Origin: Tetrahymena elliotti 4EA | Lineage: Eukaryota; Ciliophora; Oligohymenophorea; Hymenostomatida; Tetrahymenidae | Reading direction: 5' to 3' | Length of the DNA: 18,990 nucleotides | NCBI GenBank assembly: GCA_000231825.2 | Contig: JH720325.1 | Location: 49,920-68,909, forward strand | Shown here: piece by piece, positions 8,483 through 18,990 of the stretch | How positions within the stretch are numbered: the stretch's first letter is position 1 | How the letters are laid out: every line of letters starts with the position of its first letter | The notes under the pieces: model-generated | Seen by the model: only the letters and a program-made list of their open reading frames with translations | Told to the model about the DNA's origin: nothing | Databases searched by the model: none | Position numbers and translations under genes: made by a program

Positions 8483-8670
8483 ACAAAAATGGTTAGTGCA
8501 TGTACAATGTGTCATAATTTTAATTTTTATAAATAAAAATAATCTTAAATCAACCTTAATAAGTTGTTTTTACTTAATAAATTTTTGTTTATTATTTTAT
8601 TATTTATTAAATTAATTGAATAACAAATTTGATTAAATTTGGAGCTTATAAAAGTAAAGGAGAAAAAAAA

Positions 8671-11600
8671 ATGATGTTATAGAAATAAAAATATTATGAT
8701 AATTTAGAAGATGTAAATCAATATTTAGAAGCAATATGATTAAGATTATATTTATAATGCAAAAAGTTTATAAGTTCTAACTTATCTGACCAAACCAATC
8801 TTCACATCAAGATAGAGTAAAGTTTATTTGATTTTTTTAATTATTTAAAAATATGAAATTTAGTTTTGTCTAAAATATAAACAAGAGTATTACTATCTTA
8901 CAAAATCTCTTATTTTGAATTAATTTACTATTAGTCTTTTAATCTTTTTTAATATTTAAAACATATTATTTCAAAAATAGGAGCGAAAAAAGAGAGATAG
9001 TATTTTTTGGGCTAATTGTCTTATAACTCAACAAGTATTTAAATATTAAGATTTTATTAAACAATAATAATTGCAAATCTTCTTTAAAAGGGATTGCAAA
9101 ATAGGATTAGAAGGTGCCTCAAATTTAGGTTCTGCTTTTTCAAAATGCTCTGAACTATTATGCTTAAGACTTTCTTTAAGGTAAAATCACTTAAAACTTT
9201 TAAATTTTATTGATCTGCTTTATCATTAATTAACACTAAAAGAATAAATAGCAAATTCTTTTAATCAAATTTAATTTTATAAAAAAAGTGATAACAGTAT
9301 TGGAGATCAAGGATTAATAAATTTAGTTAATGGACTAACATATTGTAAAAAGCTTGAAATTTTATCACTCACTCTTTAGTATATTTCTAAGATTTCTATT
9401 ATTGAATTATTTTCAAATAATAATTTTTAAGAGAAAACTAAATTAGTAATCACAGTGTTTCTGAATTAGGATTACAATTAGAGACATTTAAGAATATCTC
9501 TACCTTAGAACTCAATTTACAGTAATTTTATTTGTTTATTTTTTACTTTATAAAATTAAATTAACGAAGTTAAATAATATTTTACATTAAATTAGGACCA
9601 ACTAAATAAGTGACCAAGGAATATCAGATTTAGGTTGTGGATTAGTAAAATGTACAAATCTAGCATTTCTGAAGCTAAATTTAATGTAAAAATTCAATTT
9701 TAGGTATAAATCTAAAATAAGTATCTAATTTTAACAGCAGGAACAACTATGGAGAAAATGGATCCCATAATTTAGCATCTGAACTATCAAAATGCAAAAA
9801 GCTTACTACACTTAAGCTTATAATTGAGTAAAATTTTTTGTTTGCACTTAAACTTAAAAAATCTAAAAAGATTATCTAAATTAAATTCATTAAAATTTTT
9901 TTAAAATAAATTAATTACTTAAAATTTAGTCATTTTTAGAAAATTTAAAGTCTATTTTTATCATAAAAAGTGCAAATTTAACAGATGATTCAGTGAAATT
10001 AAACTTAGGCTCTGGTTTGGCAAAATGCAATTAATTAGAAAATTTGACTCTTCTTTTTAAGTACATTTTTTCTTAAATGTGTTTTGCAAATTATTTTTTA
10101 AATTCTTCACAATCATTCAAACCAATGGCATAGAATAAAATTTTGTGATTGATAAATTAAAACCATATTGAATTTGAGAAATTAATCTTTTTTTTTGAGA
10201 TGGAGCTAGAAATCATTTAAATTTATTAGAATATTTTTTAATTAATTATTGTTTAAAAAATTTTATTACAATTAAATACTATGATTTAAATTTTTTTAAT
10301 AATTTAAAATTATTTCAATAGTGGTAAAATGAGTCATGAATATGCTTTAAATTTAGGAACTGGATTAGGATAATGTATAAGTATTTCAAAACTAGTAATT
10401 TTTCTTTAGTAAATTAATTTTATTAACTCTTAAATAAATTATTACTTTGCTAATATTTAATTCTCAATACATAATAGATTATTTTTTATTTTTAATTTTA
10501 TTGAAGATTAAATAAATTATTTTGATTTTGATTTAATTTAGAAAATACTTTTGCTTAATTTTATTTCATTTTCTTTAAAAAAAGCAATAATAATTTAGAT
10601 TAACAAGGCACCTATAATTTATTATTTGGAATACCTAAATGTGCAAATCTATCTTATTTAGAACTAAAGTTAAAGTAAATATAGATATCTTAATAAATTA
10701 TTGTTATTTATAATGATTTAGTAGAAATTATTCACACATTTTTATTTAATATTAAATTTGCAAAGTAATAACAATATTGGAAGTGGAGGAGCATCAAAAA
10801 TAGGTAGCGAAATAGCATAATGCCCAAAATTATCTGAAATTATTCTAGAGTTAGAGTAAACCAAATTTGTTTTTTTAAACTTTAAACATAGATTTCTTTT
10901 AAAAATAAAAAGAAAAAAAATAATTAAAAAATAAAATTTAATTCTATGTCCAAAATGATTTTGCTCAAATATCAATTTAAAGTTATTTAAAAACCTATTT
11001 TAAATATTTTATTACTATTATAAAGAAATAATAACATAGACGATAGTGGTGTCCTTGCTTTATGCTCTGGTATTTCTAAATGTTCAACCATCTCAATTAT
11101 GACTTTAGCATTAAGGTATTTTAGCTTTTTTCCTTTTTAACTTATATTTTAAGCTTTTAATAAAATTAAACAATCTTATAATAAAGCTAGAATAAAATTG
11201 GAGATCATGGTGCAGCTTGCTTGGGTATCTAATTAGGGAATAGCTCTTCATTATCAGCTTTGTAACTTAATTTAAGGTAAATTTATATTACGAATATTTT
11301 TAAGATAGATTTAAATAGAAAGTATTTTACAATCTATTTAAGAAAATATAAATAAAATATATTTTATTATGATGATTTGCATTGAAATAACTCTTTATTT
11401 TAGTGATCTAACATTATTTTATTTAAAATCTAAAAAGTGATAATAACATTATGAGCTATGGTGTATCTAATTTAGCTTAAGGATTATCTAAATGCTAGAC
11501 CCTCGAAAAAATGATAATACATTTAGTGTAAATTTTGATTTAAATTTGATAATCTTAAAACACATTTTAGAAACAAAAAGTATCAAATATTTATGAAAAT

Positions 11601-13624
11601 AATATTATTATTATTATTATGATAAGAGATAATTAAATTGCAGACAAAGGATTATCAGCAATAGGATCTGAATTAAGGAATTATAGTAAGCTTTCTGCCT
11701 TAGAGCTTGACATTTAGTAAATATTTTCTTTGTAGTTCAAAGTTCTAGCTTAACTATTTTAAAACATAATACTATAAAAATGATTTCATAATTATATTAT
11801 TCTTATTTAATAACCTTGAGCTTCATCAAATTTCTTGTTTAAAAAATAAAATTTAAAATTAATAATTATTACAAGAGGAGCTAGTTTGGGAGATGAAGGT
11901 CTATCTGATTTAGGCGCTGGATTAGCAAAATGTAGAAATCTTGAAGTTCTAATTATTTTATTTGAGTATAAAATTAGCATAAATTAAATTAATATTTAAA
12001 AGATTTATTTTTAGCATAATTTAAAGTTTTCATAAAAACAATACCAAGAATTTTAAATTTATCAAATAATTTGGTAAATTAAATGTTTTATTCTTTTAAT
12101 AAAAGAATCCTTTGTTTGAAAACTTGAGATATGTTTAGATTATTAATCATCTTTTTCAATGTTTAAAATAATCTAATATTTTAGAACTTAAAATAATAAT
12201 TTATTTTTATGAAATTTTTTTAAAAGTAAAAATGAGATTGCTGATAAGGGCTTATCAAATTTGGGAGCCTAGCTTGGACTGAATTCTAACTTACAAGTTC
12301 TTAACTTATCGTTGAAGTACATTAATACATTGAATTATTTAAACTTAATAAAAAATTACTAAATTATTAATTTGATCATGTTTACCCTTATTTTGATAAA
12401 TTATATCATCTATTTAATTAATTAAAAAATATTTTTATGAAGTAAAAATAAGATTGGTGACGATGGTCTTTCATGTTTGGGTTTTGGATTAGCAAAATGT
12501 AGTAGTCTTTTCTCAGCAAAATTATTTTTTGAGTAATTTCATTTTCTCAATTTTGAAAAAATCTTTGATATTAATTACTGTTTAGTAATTTTTCAACATT
12601 ACTTTAAAATGTATTATTTATAAATTAAAGATTTAATTGCTTTGGAGATGACGGAATATCAAACTTAAGCCTTGGGTTATCTTAATGTCCTAAACTTAAA
12701 ATTTTGGCACTCTTTTTAAAGTAAATTCTAAATTAATTTAAATTAATTTTAAAAGTTAATTAAATCATCAAAAAGTTTAAGATAAAATTATTATTAGTTA
12801 TTTAATAAAATATTATAAATTTTTTATTTATCAAAAAAGTGAAAATAAAATAGGGGATAAAGGTGCTCAACACCTAGGAATTAATCTAACTAGGTCTAAT
12901 AGCTTCTCATATCTAAATTTGGAAATAGAGTAAAAATTAATTATGAAAAATTATACTATTTTAACGAAAAATCTTTAAAAGGAGGAATAAGGTTAATATC
13001 AGATCATTTTCAAAACTAATTACAAGAATCAGAAAAATGAAAAAGCTAGTTAAATACTTTTTTTCTTGGGATTATGAAGAGGTTATTCAAAATCAAAATA
13101 ATGAGGCTCCTTAATAATAAGGGAATAATTAGGATGATGATGGTTAACCATAAGATAACTAAAATAATTAATAACAAGAAAATAATTTAGATTAGGGTAA
13201 TGGTGATCTTGGTTAGGGGGCGAATGATAATGGTCATGAAGAATAAGAAGAAAATAGCGAATTTGAGCATTTAGAATAAAGCTAACTAAACGATTAAGAT
13301 AAAGAAGATGAGTCTTATCCATCATAAAAGGATGAATACTTATCTAATCAATTAGTAAGTGAAGAATAACATTTTTTGGAAAGAAATGAAGATAATAATT
13401 CATAACATGAAAATGACTAATAACAGTATGATGAGTAAATTAATAATATTAAAAAATAAACACTTAACAAATTTATTTATAATCATTAATTAAAATAGGA
13501 ATCAAAATTGATGAGATTTTTTTGGCATATTTTTATTCTTGTTTACAATTAATATTAATATTTCATGTTTTTTAAATTGTTTTATTTCTCATTAATTAAA
13601 AAATATTTAATTTAAATTTTTTGA
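8671..13624 (+). CDS. LRR gene 1: RNI-type leucine-rich-repeat protein, 21 exons, 782 aa
   Basis: Exons: 8671-8712, 8767-8816, 9091-9180, 9289-9378, 9432-9521, 9596-9685, 9741-9827, 9971-10060, 10322-10408, 10585-10674, 10766-10855, 11026-11115, 11187-11276, 11438-11527, 11627-11716, 11876-11965, 12227-12316, 12443-12532, 12631-12720, 12840-12929, 12982-13624; 2349 nt with TGA. Exons 3-20 each encode one ribonuclease-inhibitor-like repeat, pattern N-x-I-G-D-x-G-x3-L-x2-G-L-x-K-C-x2-L-x2-L-x-L-x-L, e.g. NKIGDDGLSCLGFGLAKC. Intron 1 is phase 0, all others phase 2. The final exon has KLITRIRKMKKLVKYFFSWD, then an acidic Gln/Asn-rich region, and about 35 hydrophobic C-terminal residues (possible tail anchor, or AT-rich sequence before the first TGA). 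No kinase or other enzyme domain; a protein-binding horseshoe is likely, partner unknown. ATG follows an A-rich leader, and exon 1/2 borders are backed by the paralogue. Confidence 0.92.
8713..8766 (+). other. Phase-0 first intron of LRR gene 1
   Basis: A 54-nt GTAAAT...AAAAAG intron that removes an in-frame TGA (8737-8739). Without it the LRR frame has no start codon. The matching intron in LRR gene 2 (18519-18575, 57 nt) sits between exons of the same sizes, 42 and 50 nt, and the following exon begins FISSNLS here and FIRSNLS there. That independent match fixes the start of both genes. Confidence 0.85.
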
Positions 13625-13887
13625 GGAAACAAATATTGATTTAAATTTCTTAACCTATAATTTTATAAGATTTGATTTATTTTAGATTATCTTATCTTTT
13701 TTTATCTTTTTAAATAAAATACTTATTTTTATCAATGAATTCAGAAAAAAATAAATTTAAATATTATTTTTCAGACTACATAAAATAAAAAAAAATAAAA
13801 ATCACAAATATTCAATCAAAATAAAGATTGATAACAATAAAATATTAATTAAAAAATTAAACAAAAGAGAGCCCATTAAAATTAAAT
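13625..13887. other. Convergent intergenic spacer between the two LRR genes
   Basis: 263 bp separate the two stop codons. The sequence is A/T low complexity and must hold both 3' ends. No hairpin or poly(A) signal could be singled out. It is the centre of the inverted duplication. Confidence 0.6.
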
Positions 13888-16800
13888 TCAGGATAGATGT
13901 AGTTTTTTTAATATCTTATCAATACGTATTTTTAAATTAGTTGTGTCAGTTTTCATTGCTTTTAATATTAATTAAACACAATCATAATTTTCAAAATTTT
14001 TTATGATAAATTTATTTTACTTATCAATCTCTTCTTGGTTTTTTTGTTTATCGGTTTAAGATTGTTCTTATTAAGTCAGATTTTATTGATGATTTAAATC
14101 AACTTAATTATTTTCACTATCATGATTGTTTTCATTTGATTATTTTGAAGTATTATCAATTGAGTTATTTTCATTGTTTTATTTTTCCAAATCATTTTAC
14201 ATTAAATCTAAATGTTATTCTGGTGATTCACTCTCTTCGTCACTTTCTTCACTATATTAGTATTCATATTACTAATCTATTTTATATTGGAGCACACAAC
14301 TTAATCTAACTAATTTTTTCATTTTATGGATATTTTAGAAAAACTTTTAATTTGTAGGTATTTTAACAATATTTCCTCTTTTTTACAATGTAAACATTAA
14401 TATTTTTATAAAGGCAAAGTATTTTACTGTAGATCAATTGTTAAGTATGTAATATTGCAACATTTTCTTAAATTCTATGCTAAATTTAATACTCCTTTAT
14501 CACTAATTTTATTATCGCTATTGATATAATATAAAATTATTTTGCCGATCATCAAGTTTCAATTTATTTTATTTTTTTTTCGAGAGAATAAAACATTGAT
14601 GAATTTACTTTAAATCGCAAACTAATATTTTAAGCATATTACAAAGAGTTAATCCTAAACTAAATTAAGTAATGCCTTAATCTCCAAAGCTATTTTAACT
14701 TTTTATATTAATATTATAATTTATTATTTTTTGTAAGATACAAAATAAATTACTCTAGTTATATATTTATGCCTATTAGATTCCTACATTTTGCTAGATT
14801 AAAACCTAAAGATGAAATACCATTATCACCAATTTAATTGAATCTAAAATATATTTAAATTAATTTTATTAGTCAATTAAAAGTCTCTTCTTCAAAAATT
14901 TTCTTATGTTTATTTATTTATAAAAGTGAAATATATACCTAAAACCTAAAACTAGATTTTCTAAGCTAGAACATAAAACTAATTAGGCTCCTAGATTTGA
15001 TATACTTTTATCACTGATACAGTTTTTTCTTTTAAAATTTAAAAATAGAGTTAAATAAATTAATTTATAAAGAAAACTAAAAAGTAAATTATTTAGATAA
15101 AGTTATTATTGAAATTAAAATATCTTTAAATATTTTTTTAAATGTAATATTTCATTTATTTTATCAGATATATTTTTTTCTGAAGTAAAACCTTAGCATT
15201 TTATTAAAAACTTAATTATCAATTAAACATTAAAAATTTTTAAAGCTTATTAGAATAACTTGGTATAAATTATCTGTAATTTATTTGTTTGATATTTTAA
15301 TTTAATTAATATTACTCAGCTGTGAGTATCAAATTTTGAATGCTTTTACATTTTGCTAATTCATCCCCTAATTCAATAATACACTGATCTCCAATACCTG
15401 TTTCCCTTAATAAAATTTTTAAGAAATTCATTTGATTTAACAAAAAGTGATAAATTATAAAAAATATTAGATTTACGTTAAGAATAACCGAAAGAATGAA
15501 AGCTTTTCTAAATGAGAAAATGTGTTTCTAATAGTTGATAGACCTTTATCACCAATTTTGTTTTTGCTTTTTCATAATTTTAATCATTAATAATAAAAAA
15601 TAAAGTTTTCTCTCTAATAAAATATTAGATTTGAAATTGCTGAAGCAAATATTAATTTAAAGATTTACTCAAAGTTTAATTGCAATTTTTCAATTGCTGA
15701 CAATAATGGCAATCTTTAAATTAAGTTTTATGAACCATAGCTTGTAATCTTGTTATCCCTTTAAGCATTAATAGTATTAAAATATATTTTGTAAAAATAT
15801 CATTCAAATATTATAAAATTCATTTTTATAAAATTTAAATAATTTTTAACACAATTATGTTTATATTAACTTCAAATTGAGAATCAATTCTTTTAGTTAA
15901 GTGCATTTAGTTAATTCTGTTGCCAAATTTTGTACTCCATTGTCTCCAAATTTGTTAGATCTTTTATTTTTAGAATTAAAAAAGAAAAAATTTAACAATA
16001 ATATGATCAAATATTCTTCTTTCAAATGAAAAAAAAAAAATCTGTTACCCTAAATGTAAGCTTAATTTTTCTATGCTTGAACACTTAGATATTCCAGAGC
16101 TTAGCTCGTATATACCATTATCTTCAATACTATTTTAACTTTTATTTAATATGTTAAATATTTATTAATTAATATCAAAATTAACATAATTCTCATAAAT
16201 GATTATCAACATTTTATAAATTAATTTTGAAGTTGTTTGCTCAAAAAACTTTTATAAAATTAAAATTAGAGAACATTACTCCAAACCTAATAGCATTTCT
16301 TATAATTTAATACACAATGCTACTTCTTTGCCTATTTTGGAAAGACATCCATTACCTATTTAGCTATTCCTAAATATAGTAAATATTTTTGTATGTACAA
16401 ATTTATCATAAATTAATAGTAGAAATTTAAGATTTTAATTCATAAATTAAATTTAAAATTAATTAATTATTTTTATACTTTAAAATGATTTCTAGTTAAG
16501 TTAAGTTTATGCAGTTTGATAATTCTGAGAATAAATTTTATTAGGCCTATTCACTTAGGTTGTAATCTCTTTTTAAATAAGAAATTATATTAGAATTTAA
16601 AAGGGATAAAAATATTAAAACAAAAAATATTTGAAGCATAATAAGACAAAAATTATACAGTTTTTACTTCAAATAATTATCAAAGGTTATTTTTTTAGTT
16701 TTTAAAAATGTTAATAAGAAATAATTTTACGAGTAAACAAAATTGAATTTTTTGACATTAATTAATTTTCCTAATCCAATTCCTATACTTAAAGCCAATT

Positions 16801-18617
16801 GGTTATTTATTTTGCCGCTAATAAAATAGAGAAAATAGAGTTAATTTCAAATTTTAAAAGAATAATTTTTATTCATTTATTAAGAATTATCAAAAATATT
16901 TTCTAATTGTTTAACAAAAAGAATTTTCATCTCTTTCAGATTATTTTTTATAAAAATAGATTACAAAAAATGAACCTTTAGATGTTTTTATATACTTTTG
17001 GAGTGGTTGAGGGGGATGAAAAACAGAAAAACGTTGAATTTTTATTAAATATTCAAATTTCAGATTAATAAAGCTTTTCTTTTTTTATGGGGTTAATTTT
17101 TTTATTTTTCCCTCTTATTAAAGTAATTTCAGAAAAATTTTAAATAATTTATAAATTTTATTCAAAGTAATACTCATAAAAAAGAATTAAATCTTCTAAT
17201 TGAGAGCATCTAGCTAATCCATTCCCAAAATTTAATACACTATTGTCTTCTTATTGGAGTAAGCTATTTTATTTTAAGTATATATTATGGAATTAGATAA
17301 TACAATAAAACAATCTAATACTGAATATAAATCTGAAGCTTGATCAGATTGCTACATTTTGATAACTCAGACATTAAATTGTATAATCCTATTTATCCAT
17401 AACAATTTCCGCTATTAACAAGAATAAAAAAATATTTGAGATATTAATAAAAGAAATTTAAAATAAAAGGATTAAGATAATAATTTAAATCTTAAAAAAA
17501 ATAGGATAAATGAACTTTCAAATTAATTTTATTTTAAATAAATATTTCATTTTTTACTTTAAAAGTAGATCTAGATATTAAAGATTTATGCAGCTTGATA
17601 TTCCTTCTCCTAAATTCTTCAAACTTTAATCACCAACTTTGTTTTCACTTTAAATTAAAATTTATAGATTTAAATTAGAAAATAATAATTTTTTAAATAA
17701 TATTTTTATGTAATTAGAAGAAATAAATTATTTTATTTACCTCAGACAGATTTCTAATTTTTAAATATTTTTCAACTTTTAGAATGAAGATCCTAACTCA
17801 CTGAGATCACTTATAAGATTTCCTCTTTCAAATTATTTTATTAGTTAAAGTATGATAATCAAATAAAATATATTTTTTTTAAATAAATATGAAGTATCAA
17901 TCATTTTAAAATCAGTTTATTTTTATTAAATAAATTTATGTCAAATTTACGCAAAATCTATTTTTAAGCTTTAAAGGTTTAAACAATGTGATAATCCTTA
18001 TACTAAATCAGAAAAACCAGCATTATCAATAGTATGTTAACTTATTATTATTTTATTTGTTAAAAATTAAATAATCTTAATATTTATTATTATATCTTTT
18101 CTATTATTTAAATTTTTAATTAAAATTCATTTACCGTAAGGTAATTTTAAGACATTATAACTAATCACATTTTGCTAAAGCATTGCCTAGTTTTTTAGCT
18201 CCTGAATTACCAATTTTAGTGTTCCTTCAAAGAATTTTAAGTTATTAAGAAAGTTTATTCATTTTAATTATTTTTAAGAATTTATTTATACATAATGAAT
18301 GATGAAATTCTATTTTACTAATAGAAAACTCTTTCAATTTTATTTCTATGTTTTTGATTGTTAAATAAAATAAATTTTAATAATAATAATAGTAAGCTTT
18401 TATCTTAAATTAAAGATGTAAAATATCGTTTATTCAAAAATTAATAAAACAAAGGCAAATAAATTTACTAAATTGATAAGTTAACATTCTTATGACCACT
18501 TAAGTTAGATCTTATAAACTTTTGTTATAGTATAATTAAAATATATAAAATATCATTTTAAAAATTAATAATTACATCAACGCAGCAATCATACTTAACC
18601 TCATTAATAAGCTCCAT
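13888..18617 (-). CDS. LRR gene 2: RNI-type leucine-rich-repeat protein, 21 exons, 730 aa
   Basis: Exons, 5' to 3' on the minus strand: 18617-18576, 18518-18469, 18224-18135, 18040-17951, 17824-17741, 17647-17558, 17411-17322, 17263-17174, 16817-16731, 16568-16479, 16369-16280, 16138-16049, 15960-15871, 15758-15669, 15566-15477, 15405-15316, 15028-14939, 14843-14754, 14698-14609, 14517-14428, 14377-13888; 2193 nt with TGA. Eighteen exons carry one repeat each; sixteen are 90 nt, one 84, one 87. Examples: NKIGDKGLSTI and NQIGDNGISSLGFNLAKC. Intron 1 is phase 0, the rest phase 2. Donors are GTAA or GTAT except GTTAAT after exon 13. The last exon has KFFQNIHKMKKLVRLS, then an acidic Ser/Glu/Asn/Gln-rich region and a short basic end, IRIDKILKKLHLS; it lacks the hydrophobic end of gene 1. 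ATG lies in an A-rich context. Likely a protein-binding scaffold; partner and location unknown. Confidence 0.92.
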
Positions 18618-18990
18618 TTTTTTCAGATACTATTTCGCTTTTTGAAATAATTAAATTAAATTTTTTTGAGTTTAAATAAAATTTCAATTTGAGGAAGGAA
18701 AAATTTTACTATTTAAAGAGTTTCTCAACAATATAAATTAAGTGAAAAATATTATTTATGCACATAGAAAAATACAATAATACAATTATTGATCAAATAT
18801 TTTATTTTTCATTTTTAAAAAAAATAAATTCCTTGCATTTCTCTAAAAACGGATAATTTTTAAATGCATATCCAATTTGTTTTCTTTACTTATATGTTGT
18901 ATGAAATTTTACTAAAAATAATATTAATAAATATAAACTAGTAGGGTATTAATTTTAAATTTATTTAGGAAATACTTTGAATGAAAAAGC
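18618..18990. other. 5' flank of LRR gene 2, no gene seen
   Basis: AT-rich sequence that should hold the promoter of LRR gene 2. No coding frame, RNA gene, repeat or recognisable promoter motif. Confidence 0.5.

Larger units (their letters stand above)
8671..18617. repeat. Tail-to-tail inverted gene duplication
   Basis: The two LRR genes are diverged inverted copies. Exon number (21), the sizes of exons 1 and 2 (42 and 50 nt), the 87-nt exon 9, and the places of the long introns (2, 8 and 16) all agree. Repeats match best at equal rank: exon 7 YGENGSHNLASELSKC against YGQIGLYNLMSELSKC, exon 8 DDSVKLNLGSGLAKC against DNSVLNFGNGLARC, exon 14 MSYGVSNLAQGL against TSYGSQNLIQRL. DNA identity is too low to see a simple palindrome. 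Confidence 0.88.

Noticed and set aside
8412..8615. Plus-strand frame starting MNLELANYKILFLT
   Set aside because: It overlaps the better frame ending at 8482, and its second half is hydrophobic AT-rich string. It cannot be excluded, but nothing favours it over the alternative.
10742..10975. Minus-strand 77-residue open frame
   Set aside because: It is antisense to exon 11 of LRR gene 1 and the following intron; it has no protein-like features of its own.
13083..13325. Minus-strand 80-residue open frame, His/Tyr/Leu-rich
   Set aside because: It is the complement of the acidic Gln/Asn-rich tail of LRR gene 1.

Overview
The window looks like nuclear DNA of an oligohymenophorean ciliate of the Tetrahymena / Ichthyophthirius type. 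It is extremely AT-rich. TAA and TAG occur again and again inside obvious coding exons at positions where Gln fits, and TGA is the only stop. Introns are short, AT-rich, GTAA...TAG. I cannot tell from sequence alone whether it is macronuclear or germline; decayed transposases in the middle would fit germline or weakly constrained DNA.

Left part (1-4503): a regular ladder of AG-NNN-GTAA motifs, one about every 60 bases. I read it as the 3' part of a gene on the + strand made almost wholly of microexons: 63 in view, of which 50 are 3 nt, ten are 6 nt, two are 12 nt and one is 15 nt, separated by introns of about 44-102 nt. All lengths are multiples of three, so every intron falls in phase 2. 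Joined, they give an 80-residue hydrophilic open stretch, then a TGA split over two microexons, then a conventional terminal exon (4422-4503) coding a very basic tail. Two AG|GTAA sites with no exon between them look like zero-length exons (recursive splice sites). This is the most unusual thing in the window.

Middle part (4504-8670): mostly decayed sequence. On the minus strand there is a Tc1/mariner transposase C-terminus (5050-5376) and, next to it, a BED-finger/hAT-like transposase relic (5355-6448). Coding-like but broken stretches on the + strand follow at about 6902-7165, 7471-7857 and 8091-8482.

Right part (8671-18617): two large paralogous leucine-rich-repeat genes facing each other tail to tail. 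LRR gene 1 (+, 8671-13624, 782 aa) and LRR gene 2 (-, 18617-13888, 730 aa) each have 21 exons: a 42-nt start exon, a 50-nt exon, 18 exons that each carry one RNI-type repeat (almost all exactly 90 nt, phase 2), and a long final exon with a basic motif and an acidic Gln/Asn-rich tail. Repeat-by-repeat matches show they arose by inverted duplication of a whole gene. 263 bp separate their stop codons.

No rRNA, tRNA, CRISPR array or bacterial-type signal was seen. Promoters and poly(A) signals cannot be recognised in DNA this AT-rich.
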